Assembly (NCBI GenBank): GCA_951813255.1
Contig: OX638353.1
Span: 1,798,001 to 1,862,000, forward strand
From: an uncultured Dehalococcoidia bacterium
GTDB taxonomy: Bacteria; Chloroflexota; Dehalococcoidia; Lucifugimonadales; JAAXIE01
Length of the DNA stretch: 64,000 nt
Direction of reading: 5' to 3'
Position numbers and translations under genes: made by a program. The notes beneath the pieces are model-generated. The model ran no database searches, was not told where the DNA came from, and saw nothing but the letters and a program-made list of their open reading frames with translations. This document shows, piece after piece, positions 25,089 to 36,084 of this stretch (positions are counted from its first letter, which is position 1; every line of letters begins with the position of its first letter).

Positions 25089-28000
25089 TCATCCATTATA
25101 GGTGCTAGACCATGGCCTGCCCGTTGCCGGAGGCCGACCCCACAGCCTATAGGAGATGACGACTACTAGAATGCCGTCGATATAAGTGAGAATCAGCAGC
25201 GCTATCATCGCCCACAAGGGCATCTTGTTCACCGCTACAGGCAGGTTCGCGCTCGAAGCGACCACCGGACTCCGTGAGACAGCGCTCAGGGTATTGGCAG
25301 TACCCCCAGCACCCACTGCCTCATGGGAAATCTCGACCGTATCATCGGAAGTCCGCATCGATGCAGGCTCATCACCCACCTCGACTGCTTCAGGTTGCTC
25401 GTCTTGAATAGGATTAGGACTCAATGCAGATCCCGTATCAGCAATGACCAGCGGATCTTGTTCTGTACTCTGGCCAATGCCCGCATCCGCGCCGAGCCGT
25501 GGTGATTCTTCGGACGATACCAAGCTGGGACGTAGGTCAACAACCGATGAAGGGAAGATCGGTATAGCCGTGGCAGGGTCGGTCAAGACCTCTTCAACGG
25601 TCTCCATATCCGGCTCTTCCACATCGGTCACGTTGATCGTCACGTAGATGCTGTCTGATCCACCCACCACATCAACAACGCTCACCCTCAACAAGTACGA
25701 GGAGCGGCTCTCAAAGTCCAACGTCTCTTTTGACACCAGCACTCCCGTGACACCATCCATATCGAAGGCACCAACGCCATCACCCGATAACGAGTAGTGC
25801 AGCCTGTCACCCTCAGGGTCCTCAGCAAGAAAAGGTTCACCCACAGTGGCCCCGACATGCAGGTTCTCAGGAACGCCAAACACTGCAACGGCCTTGGAGC
25901 CAAACGTGGGGGCTTCATTTACATCAACAACCTCGACGTTCACATCAATCTCATCACTGCCACCTCCTTCGTCTTCCACGCCAACCTTGAAGCTGTAAGA
26001 AGAGCGCGCCTCATAGTCCAATGAGAGCTCGATATACACCTGTCCGGTACTCATGCCCACGCCAAATGCATCAGCATCATCGCCGGACAGTGAATACCCT
26101 AAGGGGTCTTGCTCCGGGTCCTCGACCACAAAGGGTTGCCCCACAGCCGTGCCCGCAGGCAGGTTCTCACTTACATAGAACTCAACCGCACTCTGTCCGT
26201 CGAATACCGGAGGTTCGTTCTCATCGGCAACCTCGATGTCCACCTGAATGGAGTCATGCCCTCCCCGCCCATCTTCAACCCGCAGGATGACCCCATACCT
26301 CGAACGAACCTCCCGGTCAAACTTTTCCCGTGTCCGAATCTGAGCGGTGCCCTCGTCTACCTCGAACAATGCTCCATCGGCCTCAACCAGCGAATACGTG
26401 AGTGCATCCCCGTCACGGTCTCTAGCCCTCACGGGAGCCCCCACTAGCGTGCCTGCGGACACGTTCTCTAGCACACGACGAACCGCCCTGTCCCCCTCGT
26501 AGAAGGCAGGAACACTAAACTGGGATACCGTGATCGTTAGCTTAATGCTTGCCAAGCCACCTAGGGGGTCTACTGCGTGCAACGTCACCAAGTACACACC
26601 TGGCTCGAGGAAGGATAACCTCCTGTCGATTCTCACCTGTCCCGTAAAGGCATCGGCTTCGAAGAACGCCGAGTCCCGCCCAGTCAACAGGTAGGTCAGA
26701 CTCTCACCAGCTTGGTCCGTTGCCGTGATCGTCTCACCTGCCTTGGCCCCCGCCCGTCCTAGCGCTATCTTGCGTTCGGCTTCTGCCCCCTCCGTGAAGA
26801 CAGGCGGAGCGTTGTATCGGGCCACCGTGGGTGCGGCATTCGCGTCGGGAGTTGCAGGCTGCACCACCAATTCAGGCCTGCCAACAGGGCCAACAGCTTC
26901 GCTCACAGCGAGCCTGCCTACACCTGTAGCGTCTTCGTAGACGGCCAGCACACGCAACATTTGCCCAGCATCTTCTGAAACAGGTATATAAATCGCAGAT
27001 CCCGCCCTAGCAATGACCTTCCAACTTTGCGCTGGACCTGACGTCGAACTCTCCCACTGCCAGACCACATTACCTACCTCACTGTCGGGATCAGATAAGG
27101 TAGCCGTCATTGCGGCTCCCACTACCGGTGCCCCCGAGTCGAACGTAACCATCCCGGCCCTACCCACACTATCCGTGGCTGGACTCACAGCATGTCGCTC
27201 TCGGCCTATGACATCGTCATATGCGGCTTTGACTCGCAGAATCATCCCTTCGTCGCCAGTCACAGGCGTGTAAGCCACCCCATCCGCGTCGATGATGTCA
27301 GCCCAAGCGACGCTGTCCATACTGGAAGAACGCTGCCACTGCCACTCTAGATTCGTCACCGGAGCGTCAGGGTCGGAAACCATCGCCGTCAGCGGAACAT
27401 CCACATCCGGTACGCTGCTGCTCAAACTCACAACTCCCCGTTGGTCTACCCGTTCGGTGTGCTCGCTGATGGCGCTCCTACCGGTGCCAGTGCCATCGTC
27501 ATACTTCACTGCAACACGTAGCAACTGCCCAACATCACCCGGGGCTGAGGGCACATAGCTCTGGCCGTCCGCTCCAGTGATGATCATCCAACTCTCCACT
27601 CCTTTGCCGGGGGATCTCTCCCACCTCCACATCTGACCAGGCATTGCGCCGTCCAAGTCGGTCAGTACCGCAGTCACCACTTCTCCCACGACCGGCATTT
27701 GAGACATCAGAACCACCAAGCCCCGCTGGTCAACGCGTTCGCTAGGTTCACTGGTGACGCTTCTTCTCACACCGTTTCCATCTTCATAGGTCACCTCCAC
27801 CCTCAATACGTGCCCGGCATCAGACACTAGCGGAGTGTAGGAGGCCTCCGCCGCACCCGGGATGACTTCCCACATAACTTCTCCAGTACCGGGAGAGTTT
27901 TCCCACATCCAAGTCTCACCTCGCGGGCTGCTGTCGGGGTGCGAGAACCTCGCTGTTATGGGCTCACCTACTATAGGAATGGAAGGTGATAGCACGACGG

Positions 28001-31000
28001 ACCCACTCCGATACACAAATGCTGTAGGCTCGCTGCGCGCAGTCCGTCTGACTTCACTGATGTCTTCGTAGGTCACCACAGCCCTTAGCCGGTAACCAGC
28101 ATCCCCACTTGCCGGCACATAGGAATCGCTGCTTGCTCCCGCAATCGGCGTCCAATCATCCCCGTTCCCCACTCTCGCCCTCTGCCACTCCCACACCTCC
28201 CCTTGGACCCCTCCATCTGCATCATCAAGAGCCGCCCGAACTGCTTGCCTCACCTCCGGTTCCAAGGTTGACAGGCTGACCACACCAGGCTGGTCTACAG
28301 GAACGGTCTCAACACTTTCAGCTGTCCTGCCCGCGGCAATGGAATCGGCGTAGGATACGATTACCTTTAGCACCATCCCTGCGTCCCCGGATACTGGCAC
28401 GTAGGTCTCGGAGTTGGCTCCCGGGATACCTTGCCAACGTCGTAGTGCCTGGTCCGGCGACCATTGCCAGTGCCACACTTCTCCCGTAACGCCACCGTCC
28501 ACATCAGCAAGCACCGCCGTCATCACAATACCTGTGACTGGCTCGGTGGATTCTAGTGTGACCACCCCAGGTTGGCTCACCGGCTTGGTTGCCTCGCCCG
28601 CGGCCGTCCTTCTAGCCACAGCATCGTCATAGCGGGCCACCGCGCGAAGCAGCCTTCCCGCCACCGACGATGATGGAGTATAGGAAGCCAGTTCAGGTGC
28701 CCCAGGGATTGCCTCCCAGCTCGGCAGGCCACCAGCGGGCGAATTCTCCCACTGCCAACTCACGTTCCGCACACCGTCATCTCCATCCTCCAACATAGCC
28801 TCTAGAAGCTCACCTGTCTCAGGTGCCTGCGTGGAGAGAGTGACAACCCCAAGCCTGTCCACAGCACCCGTAGATGGACTTTCCGCAACCCGACCATCAC
28901 CGATGTTGTCGTCGTAGTCCACCGTCACCCGCAATATCCGGGCAGCGTCTGCCTCCGACGGCGTATACGTCTCAGACACCGCCCCATCGATCTTTGTCCA
29001 CATCGGAATGTCCTGTTTAGAGGCGCGATGCCACCGCCAGACCATATTCAGAGCGTCCCCGTCGGGGTCAATGAGCGTTGCCATGACCTCCTTGCCCACG
29101 GCCACATCACTGTAGGAGGAAAGCTCGATCATCCCCGGTTGGTCCACTCGTTCCGTCGCAGCACTGGTTGCCTCTCTGCCAGTGCCTGTCCCGTCACTGT
29201 ATGTCGCTACAACCCTAAGAACCTTACCAGTGTCACTGCTTACAGGCTTATAGCTACCGGAGTTTGCCCCGGCTATCTCGTTCCAAGTCCGCTCGTCTTC
29301 AGGGGCATGGGACGCCATCTCCCACTGCCACACTTGACCGCTCACCATGCCATCAGGGTCAGTCAGCACCGCATCCTGCCATACACCCACCTCCGGCATG
29401 TCCCGCGCCGGATTCCTCGACTGCACCGCGACTGTGCCGCGTTGGTCCACTTGCGCCGTGACTGCACTGCTCGCAACACGACCCGGACCACTTACGTCCT
29501 CATAGGTCACCATCACACTTAGTAGAAGCCCTGCATCCCCAGCGACAGGTGTGTAGCTGGAAGAGGTCGCGTCAGTGATATCCTCCCACTCCAGGTTTTC
29601 TTGAGCAGGCGAGCTCTCCCACTGCCACACCTCACTTGAAACACTGCCATCATCATCGGTCAGAGTCGCCGTCAACTCTTCCCCCACCACAGGTACGCTG
29701 GAATCCACACTCACCACCCCAGGCTTCCCCACCTTCTCTGTGGAGACACTCGTCGCGCTCCTCCCACCACCGACCGCATCCTCATAGCCCACGGTCACTC
29801 GCAGCAACTGTCCCTCGTCAGACATCGTTGGCGTGTAAGTGGAAGCCGTCGCGCCAGTGATGTCGCTCCAAGTCGGCGTACCCACACTCGCCGAACTCTC
29901 CCACTGCCACACTTCACCCATCACACCCCCGTCTGTATCAATCAGCGTCGCTTCCACCTCAATCCCCACATCCGGTACGCTCGTGCTCAGCGTCACCACT
30001 CCCCGCCGGTCCACCCGATCAGTCGCGCCACTAGTCGCACTCCTCCCGCTCCCAGTCCCATCCGTGTACTCCACCTCTACACGCAAAATTCGTCCCGCAT
30101 CATCCAACGCCACTGGCGTGTAGCTCGAGGAAACCGCGCCATTGATCACGCTCCACTCAGTCTCCCCCGTCCCTGGCGATCTCTCCCACTTCCACACTTC
30201 ATTCGTCACACCCCCATCAGCATCCGTCAGCATCGCCGTCAGAGCCTCTCCCACCACCGGCTTAGCAGGAGACAGTGTCACCGCACCTCTCTGGTCCACT
30301 GCGTCAGTGTCCCCGCTGATGGCATTCCTTCCCATCCCCACAGCGTCGTCGTACGTCACTCCCACTCTGAGCAGCCGCCCCACGTCCAAAGCCATCGGCG
30401 TGTATGTCGCAGAGTCCGCACCATCGATGACGCTCCAATCCAACGGGTCTTCATTAGGCGAACTCTCCCACTCCCACACCTCATTCTTGATGCCACCGTC
30501 GGCATCGGTTAGCGTCGCCGTGAGCCCTTCTCCAACTACCGGTTGGCTGGTTGACAGGCCCAGCGTCCCCTTCTGGTCTAGGGGCGCGGTGGCATCACTC
30601 ATGACCTTGCGCCCCCGTCCCGTAGTGTCGTCGTAGACCACGGTCGCTCTCAGCACAGCGCCAGCCAGAGAAGCCGGTGGCGTATAGGTGGAAGCCTCCG
30701 CTCCAGTAATCACACTCCAACTCGGCGCATCTTGATCAGCCGATTTCTCCCACTGCCACTCCTCGTTCAATATCCCACCATCACCATCCATTAGAGTCGC
30801 CACCAATGCCTCACCGACCACTGGCATACTTGTCGTCAGCGTGATCACCCCCGGTCTGTCCACCGGCAGAGTGGACGGACCAATCGCGACACGTCCCATC
30901 CCAATCGGGTCATCATACGTAGCACTGACGCGCAATATCTTCCCACCATCATCCGCAGCAGTCGGTGTGTAGGTCGCCGACGTTGCTCCGGCAATCTCCT

Positions 31001-34000
31001 CCCACACTGGCGTCCCCGTCCTCGGCGACCGTTCCCACTTCCACACTTCGTTCGTCACCATCCCATCAGCATCAGTCAGCATCGCCGTCACCGGCTGGCC
31101 TGCCACCGGCGGCGATGGGCTCACCGCCACTACCCCCTCCCGGTCCACCCGCATCGTCGCCTCACTGGTAGCCATCCTCCCAGTGCCCGTCCCGTCGTCA
31201 TACATCACAACAACCCTTAACAGCCGCCCCGAATCATCGGTCTCCGTCGGCGTGTAGCTGCTGGATCGCGCCCCGCTGATCGACGTCCATTCAGGTTCAC
31301 CCGTCCCCGGCGACCGCTCCCACCCCCACATCTCATTCGTGATGCTTCCGTCAGAGTCAGTAAGCACCGCCCTCACGGGCTTCCCCACCACCGGCGTCTC
31401 CGGCATCACCGTCACCGTGCCACTAGTGTCGACTTGCGCTGTGGCTCCACTGCTCGCAACCCGCCCTAAACCACTGCCGTCGGTGTAGGTCACGACCACC
31501 CTCAGCAAACGCATCGCATCCCCAGAGACAGGTGTGTAGTTGGAAGAAGTAGCGTCTGTGACATCCGACCACTCCGGGTTTTCTTGAGCAGGCGACCTCT
31601 CCCACTGCCACACCTTACTCGAAACACTGCCATCATCATCGGTCAGAGTCGCCGTCAAGACCTCTCCCACTACAGGCATACTGGAACCCACACTCACCAC
31701 GCCAGGTTTCCCCACCTTCCGTGTACCTGCGCTCGTAGCGCTCCTCCCACCACCGACCGCATCCTCATAGCCCACGGTCACTCGTAGCAGCTTGCCCTCG
31801 TTAGCCGTCGTCGGCGTGTAAGTGGACGCCGTCCCGTCCGCAATGGCGCTCCACATCTCGGCCCCCACACTCGCCGAACTCTCCCATTGCCACGCTTCAC
31901 CCGTCACACCCCCGTCCGCATCCACAAGAGCCGCTTCCACCTCAATACCCACATCCGGTACCCTCGTGCTCAGCGTCACCACTCCCCGCTGGTCCACCCG
32001 ATCCGTGGCCCCGCTCGTCGCACTCCTCCCGCTCCCAGTCCCATCCGTGTACTCCACCTCTACACGCAAAATTCGTCCCGCATCGTCCAACGCCACTGGC
32101 GTGTAGCTCGAGGAAACCGCGCCATTGATCACGCTCCACTCAGTCTCCCCCGTCCCTGGCGATCTCTCCCACTTCCACACTTCATTCGTCACACCCCCAT
32201 CAGCATCCGTCAGCATCGCCGTCACGGCCTCTCCCACCACCGGCGTAACAGGAGACAGTGTCACCGCACCCCTCTGGTCCACTGCGTCAGTGGCCCCGCT
32301 GATGGCATTCCTTCCCATCCCTACAGCGTCGTCGTATGTCACTCCCACCCTGATCAGCAGACCCGCGTCCAAAGCTACCGGCGTGTATGTCCCCGAGTCC
32401 GCACCATTGATGACACTCCAATCCAACGGGTCTTGATCAGGCGAGCTCTCCCACTCCCAAACCTGATTCATGATGCCACCGTCGGCATCAGTCAGCGTCG
32501 CCGTGAGCGCTTCCCCCACTACTAGTTGGCTGGTTGACAGGCCCAACGTCCCCTTCTGGTCCAGCGGTGCGGTAGCATCACTCATGGCTTGACGCCCCCG
32601 TCCCGTCGCGTCGTCGTAGACCACGATCACTCTGAACAGAGCCCCAGCCAGCGAAGCGGGAGGCATATAGGTCGAAGCTTCCGCTCCCGTGATCACACTC
32701 CAACTCGGCGCATCTTGATCAGCTGAACTCTCCCATTGCCATTCCTCGTTCAAGATCCCACCATCACCATCCATCAGAGTCGCCACAACCTGCTCCCCGG
32801 CAAAAGGCATCGTCGTCGACAGACTCACCACCCCCGCACGGTCTACCGGCAGCGTAGACGCGCTCACAGCCACTCGACCCGTCCCGATCGCATCGTCATA
32901 GCTAGCGGTGGTCCTCAGAATCTTCCCCCCATCCTCCAACGCCACCGGCGTATATCCAGACGCGGCGGCCCCGCTGATCACGTCCCACTCCGGCGTCCCC
33001 GTCCTCGGTGACCGTTCCCACTGCCACATTTCGTTCGTTACCATCCCATCAGCATCAGTCAACGTCGCCATCACCAAATGCCCTGCCACCGGTGGCGATG
33101 GACTCACCGTCACCATCCCCTCTCGGTCCACCCGCTTTGTCGCCTCACTCGTGGCGTTCCGATCAGTCCCCGTCCCATCGTCATACACCACGACAACCCT
33201 TAGCAACCGTCCCGAATCATCAGTCTCCGTCGGCGCGTAACTACTGGATCGCGCCCCATTGATCGTAGTCCATTCAGGTTCACCCGTCCCCGGCGACCGC
33301 TCCCACTCCCACATCTCATTCGTGATGCTTCCGTCAGAGTCCACCAGCTTCGCCCTCACGGGCTTCCCCACCACCGGCGGCTCCGGCATCACCGTCACCG
33401 CCCCTCTAGTGTCGACCCTAGAAGTGGAAATGCTACCGGCCATCCGCCCTATACCACTTCCGTCGGTGTAGTTCACGAACACCCTCAGCAAACGTCCCGC
33501 ATCCCCAGCGACAGGTGTGTAGTTGGAAGAAGTCGCGTCAGTGATATCCGACCACTCCGGGTTTTCTTGAGCAGGCGAGCTCTCCCACTGCCACACCTCA
33601 CTCGAAACACTGCCATCATCATCGATCAGGGTCGCATTGACCGCCGTGCCCACCACGGGCATGCTGGAATCCAGACTCACCACCCCAGGCTTGCCCACCT
33701 TCTCTGTGGATGCGCTCGTAGCGCTCCTCCCACCACCGACCGCATCCTCATAGCCCACGGTCACTCGTAGCAGCTTGCCCTCGTCCGTTGAGCCTAGAGT
33801 GTAGGCCGACGTAGTCGCGCCAGTGATGTCGCTCCAAGTCGGCGTACCCACACTCGCCGAACTCTCCCACTGCCACGCTTCACCCGTCACACCACCGTCT
33901 GCATCCAACAGCGTCGCTTCCACCTCAATACCCACATCCGGTACCCTCGTGCTCAGCGTCACCACTCCCCGCTGGTCCACTCGATCCGTGGCTCCGCTCG

Positions 34001-35921
34001 TCGCACTCCTCCCGCCCCCCGTCCCATCCGTGTACTCCACCATCACCCTGAGTCGCTTCCCCGCATCATCCGACGCCACCGGCGGGTAGCTTGAGGATGT
34101 TGCGCCGTCGATCACACTCCACTCAGCCTCCCCTATCCCAGCCGACCTCTCCCACTTCCACACCTCATTCGTCACGCCCCCATCAGCATCCGTCAGCGCC
34201 GCCGTCACAGCTTCCCCAACCACCGGCGTAGCAGGAGCGATTGTCACCGTACCCCTCTGGTCCGCTGCGCCCGTGCCCCCGCTGATGGCATTCCTTCCCA
34301 TCCCCACAGCGTCGTCGTATGTCACTCCCACCCTGAGCAATAACCCCGCGTCCAAGGCCACCGGCGTGTATGTCGCCGAGTCCGCCCCACCTATGACGCT
34401 CCACGTTGGCGTGGTGACATCAGGCGAGCTTTCCCATGCCCAAACTTGATTGGTGATACTACCGTCGGCATCACTCAGCGTCGCCGTGAGCGCTTCCCCC
34501 ACTACTGGTTGGCTGGTTGACAGGCTCACCATCCCCTTCTGATCTGCCGCTTCCGTTGGTGCGCTCACAGCAGTCCTGTCGGTGCCGGTGGCATCGTCGT
34601 ATGTGACCGTGGTCCGCAGTAGTTTTCCGGCATCCGTAGCAGTCGGTGTGTAGCTGGCAGAAGTGGCACCCGATATTGGTGTCCAACTCGGTGGGTCCTG
34701 GGCAGCTGATCTTTCCCACTCCCACACCTTGTTGAGCACGCCCCCGTCGGGGTCTGTAAGCGTCGCCGTCAGCTCGACGCCCACTTCCGAAGTCGTGGAC
34801 GACAGCGTGACCTCGCCGGGCTGGTCTACCGGTTCGCTGATCGACGGGAAGCTTCCATCGGTATAGGAGAAGTCCCAGAACGTAGCACTGTTGTGAAGCA
34901 TGGCATAGGCGCCGAAGCTCCCGTTGTTGAACTCTCCATCCAAGTCCAGCTCCAAGTGCCCGTCAAGGTATACCTCAATGCTCTCACTACCGAAGTCAAT
35001 CACGAACTCGTAGTCCTGAGAGGCGTAGCGCGTACTACCCTTGCTATCCGCCTCTTGCAACTCTTCCAGACCGCTGGACTCGCCAGTACCATCAAGGTTC
35101 GCGTGCTGCCAGAATTCGTCACAGTCCGGGATACCTGTGACCCGCGAAAGCCCCAGACCTACCTCCGCTGACCCACCGGATGAAGTGGAGTCGCCTCCGA
35201 AATTGAAGCTCTGGGACTGCTTTTTCCAGTCGATAAGCAAGTAGTCAGCATCGGCGTTCGCCGAGTCGCCACCATCGAAACCCACAACGAAACCGAAGTA
35301 ATCATCGTCGCTGCCCGGGTGGACGCGAGCAGTCAGCCGTTTGCCGTAGGCATCGAAATCACCGTACAGGACGGACGGGGCCTCCCCACCCGTTTCTTTA
35401 GCCCTACCGTCGCCAGTAATCGTCCAAGATCCAGAAGCGCAATATTGCGTGTTGCTGTCGTAGTCTTCCGCAGTCCAATCGCTTAGATCGATAGAAACCG
35501 AAACCCTGATGGTCACTTCAATGGTGTCATCGATGGAGGGATCTACCTGGTCGGCGTCATCGGCCCCGTCAGTAACCTCAACCACTACCGAATATGAGCT
35601 CTTGGTGTCATAGTCGAGCGAACTCTTGGTTAGTAGCTGGCCACTGGCGCTATCGATGCTGAAGTGCCCAGCATCGTCTCCAGCTAAGCTGTAGGTGAGG
35701 GTATCTCCGGGATCAACCGCTTCAACAGGGTCGCCGACATTCCGGTCGGGAGCTGCGCCTTCCTTCACCACACGAATAGTGGAGTCGCCCTCTCCAAACT
35801 CGGGTACCCGGTTCCCTTGCTGCGCGTAGACATAGCCGTCCACGGTCCACAGCAGAGCCGAAGCGACGGTCCCGGCAACTATGATGGCCACCCGAGCCGC
35901 ACAACGTGTTGCGCGCAACAC
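25089..35921 (-). CDS. Giant cadherin/Ig-like repeat surface protein
   Basis: The 3610-residue protein starts at a GTG with a hydrophobic signal segment (about 10-34). In order it has a cadherin-like domain (about 38-145), a beta-sandwich resembling laminin-G or thrombospondin C-terminal domains (about 146-360), and 28 consecutive Ig-like repeats of about 94 residues (369-3016). Four cadherin-like domains with DENEPP and DVNEAP linkers follow (about 3017-3440), then a low-complexity spacer and a C-terminal membrane helix (about 3569-3592) with a short basic tail. The Ig-like repeat has the pattern G-V-V-x-L-S...VGE...A-x-L-x-D-x-D-G...W-x-W-E...Y-T-P...L-L-R-V...Y-x-D. It is probably an adhesin or calcium-dependent surface polymer anchored by its C-terminus. 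Repeats 1-19 show a seven-repeat superperiod. Confidence 0.93.
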   Translation of the reverse strand: MLRATRCAARVAIIVAGTVASALLWTVDGYVYAQQGNRVPEFGEGDSTIRVVKEGAAPDRNVGDPVEAVDPGDTLTYSLAGDDAGHFSIDSASGQLLTKSSLDYDTKSSYSVVVEVTDGADDADQVDPSIDDTIEVTIRVSVSIDLSDWTAEDYDSNTQYCASGSWTITGDGRAKETGGEAPSVLYGDFDAYGKRLTARVHPGSDDDYFGFVVGFDGGDSANADADYLLIDWKKQSQSFNFGGDSTSSGGSAEVGLGLSRVTGIPDCDEFWQHANLDGTGESSGLEELQEADSKGSTRYASQDYEFVIDFGSESIEVYLDGHLELDLDGEFNNGSFGAYAMLHNSATFWDFSYTDGSFPSISEPVDQPGEVTLSSTTSEVGVELTATLTDPDGGVLNKVWEWERSAAQDPPSWTPISGATSASYTPTATDAGKLLRTTVTYDDATGTDRTAVSAPTEAADQKGMVSLSTSQPVVGEALTATLSDADGSITNQVWAWESSPDVTTPTWSVIGGADSATYTPVALDAGLLLRVGVTYDDAVGMGRNAISGGTGAADQRGTVTIAPATPVVGEAVTAALTDADGGVTNEVWKWERSAGIGEAEWSVIDGATSSSYPPVASDDAGKRLRVMVEYTDGTGGGRSATSGATDRVDQRGVVTLSTRVPDVGIEVEATLLDADGGVTGEAWQWESSASVGTPTWSDITGATTSAYTLGSTDEGKLLRVTVGYEDAVGGGRSATSASTEKVGKPGVVSLDSSMPVVGTAVNATLIDDDGSVSSEVWQWESSPAQENPEWSDITDATSSNYTPVAGDAGRLLRVFVNYTDGSGIGRMAGSISTSRVDTRGAVTVMPEPPVVGKPVRAKLVDSDGSITNEMWEWERSPGTGEPEWTTINGARSSSYAPTETDDSGRLLRVVVVYDDGTGTDRNATSEATKRVDREGMVTVSPSPPVAGHLVMATLTDADGMVTNEMWQWERSPRTGTPEWDVISGAAASGYTPVALEDGGKILRTTASYDDAIGTGRVAVSASTLPVDRAGVVSLSTTMPFAGEQVVATLMDGDGGILNEEWQWESSADQDAPSWSVITGAEASTYMPPASLAGALFRVIVVYDDATGRGRQAMSDATAPLDQKGTLGLSTSQLVVGEALTATLTDADGGIMNQVWEWESSPDQDPLDWSVINGADSGTYTPVALDAGLLIRVGVTYDDAVGMGRNAISGATDAVDQRGAVTLSPVTPVVGEAVTAMLTDADGGVTNEVWKWERSPGTGETEWSVINGAVSSSYTPVALDDAGRILRVEVEYTDGTGSGRSATSGATDRVDQRGVVTLSTRVPDVGIEVEAALVDADGGVTGEAWQWESSASVGAEMWSAIADGTASTYTPTTANEGKLLRVTVGYEDAVGGGRSATSAGTRKVGKPGVVSVGSSMPVVGEVLTATLTDDDGSVSSKVWQWERSPAQENPEWSDVTDATSSNYTPVSGDAMRLLRVVVTYTDGSGLGRVASSGATAQVDTSGTVTVMPETPVVGKPVRAVLTDSDGSITNEMWGWERSPGTGEPEWTSISGARSSSYTPTETDDSGRLLRVVVMYDDGTGTGRMATSEATMRVDREGVVAVSPSPPVAGQPVTAMLTDADGMVTNEVWKWERSPRTGTPVWEEIAGATSATYTPTAADDGGKILRVSATYDDPIGMGRVAIGPSTLPVDRPGVITLTTSMPVVGEALVATLMDGDGGILNEEWQWEKSADQDAPSWSVITGAEASTYTPPASLAGAVLRATVVYDDTTGRGRKVMSDATAPLDQKGTLGLSTSQPVVGEGLTATLTDADGGIKNEVWEWESSPNEDPLDWSVIDGADSATYTPMALDVGRLLRVGVTYDDAVGMGRNAISGDTDAVDQRGAVTLSPAKPVVGEALTAMLTDADGGVTNEVWKWERSPGTGETEWSVINGAVSSSYTPVALDDAGRILRVEVEYTDGTGSGRSATSGATDRVDRRGVVTLSTSVPDVGIEVEATLIDTDGGVMGEVWQWESSASVGTPTWSDITGATASTYTPTMSDEGQLLRVTVGYEDAVGGGRSATSVSTEKVGKPGVVSVDSSVPVVGEELTATLTDDDGSVSSEVWQWESSPAQENLEWEDITDATSSSYTPVAGDAGLLLSVMVTYEDVSGPGRVASSAVTAQVDQRGTVAVQSRNPARDMPEVGVWQDAVLTDPDGMVSGQVWQWEMASHAPEDERTWNEIAGANSGSYKPVSSDTGKVLRVVATYSDGTGTGREATSAATERVDQPGMIELSSYSDVAVGKEVMATLIDPDGDALNMVWRWHRASKQDIPMWTKIDGAVSETYTPSEADAARILRVTVDYDDNIGDGRVAESPSTGAVDRLGVVTLSTQAPETGELLEAMLEDGDDGVRNVSWQWENSPAGGLPSWEAIPGAPELASYTPSSSVAGRLLRAVARYDDAVARRTAAGEATKPVSQPGVVTLESTEPVTGIVMTAVLADVDGGVTGEVWHWQWSPDQALRRWQGIPGANSETYVPVSGDAGMVLKVIVSYADSIAAGRTAESVETVPVDQPGVVSLSTLEPEVRQAVRAALDDADGGVQGEVWEWQRARVGNGDDWTPIAGASSDSYVPASGDAGYRLRAVVTYEDISEVRRTARSEPTAFVYRSGSVVLSPSIPIVGEPITARFSHPDSSPRGETWMWENSPGTGEVMWEVIPGAAEASYTPLVSDAGHVLRVEVTYEDGNGVRRSVTSEPSERVDQRGLVVLMSQMPVVGEVVTAVLTDLDGAMPGQMWRWERSPGKGVESWMIITGADGQSYVPSAPGDVGQLLRVAVKYDDGTGTGRSAISEHTERVDQRGVVSLSSSVPDVDVPLTAMVSDPDAPVTNLEWQWQRSSSMDSVAWADIIDADGVAYTPVTGDEGMILRVKAAYDDVIGRERHAVSPATDSVGRAGMVTFDSGAPVVGAAMTATLSDPDSEVGNVVWQWESSTSGPAQSWKVIARAGSAIYIPVSEDAGQMLRVLAVYEDATGVGRLAVSEAVGPVGRPELVVQPATPDANAAPTVARYNAPPVFTEGAEAERKIALGRAGAKAGETITATDQAGESLTYLLTGRDSAFFEADAFTGQVRIDRRLSFLEPGVYLVTLHAVDPLGGLASIKLTITVSQFSVPAFYEGDRAVRRVLENVSAGTLVGAPVRARDRDGDALTYSLVEADGALFEVDEGTAQIRTREKFDREVRSRYGVILRVEDGRGGHDSIQVDIEVADENEPPVFDGQSAVEFYVSENLPAGTAVGQPFVVEDPEQDPLGYSLSGDDADAFGVGMSTGQVYIELSLDYEARSSYSFKVGVEDEGGGSDEIDVNVEVVDVNEAPTFGSKAVAVFGVPENLHVGATVGEPFLAEDPEGDRLHYSLSGDGVGAFDMDGVTGVLVSKETLDFESRSSYLLRVSVVDVVGGSDSIYVTINVTDVEEPDMETVEEVLTDPATAIPIFPSSVVDLRPSLVSSEESPRLGADAGIGQSTEQDPLVIADTGSALSPNPIQDEQPEAVEVGDEPASMRTSDDTVEISHEAVGAGGTANTLSAVSRSPVVASSANLPVAVNKMPLWAMIALLILTYIDGILVVVISYRLWGRPPATGRPWSSTYNG
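26874..34817 (-). repeat. 28 tandem Ig-like coding repeats with a 1983-bp superperiod
   Basis: Twenty-eight coding repeats of about 282 bp lie end to end. Repeats 1-7 (34817-32835), 8-14 (32834-30852) and the first five of a third block (30851 to about 29433) line up block by block with a period of 1983 bp. Stretches of more than 100 bp are nearly identical between blocks, for example around 30043-30180 and 32026-32163. Repeats 20-28 are more diverged and do not follow the superperiod. Confidence 0.9.
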
Positions 35922-36084
35922 TTCCAGGGTCGTGTACCTTTAGGCGGAGACCCAGGAAGAGTTTGCGGCCGGGCCTAACCGCGGAATCTAGAAGGAATTC
36001 TGGGAGACAACCCTTGTAACAGAGGCTTCAGCAGGGAGTCAAGCCATGGCTGGCTAAAGTTCTGCAAGCTTCCTATGTGAACCT

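Noticed and set aside
25186..35244. Many plus-strand open frames opposite the giant gene
   Set aside because: They are shadows of the repeats, recurring every repeat with the same translated pattern and no independent features.
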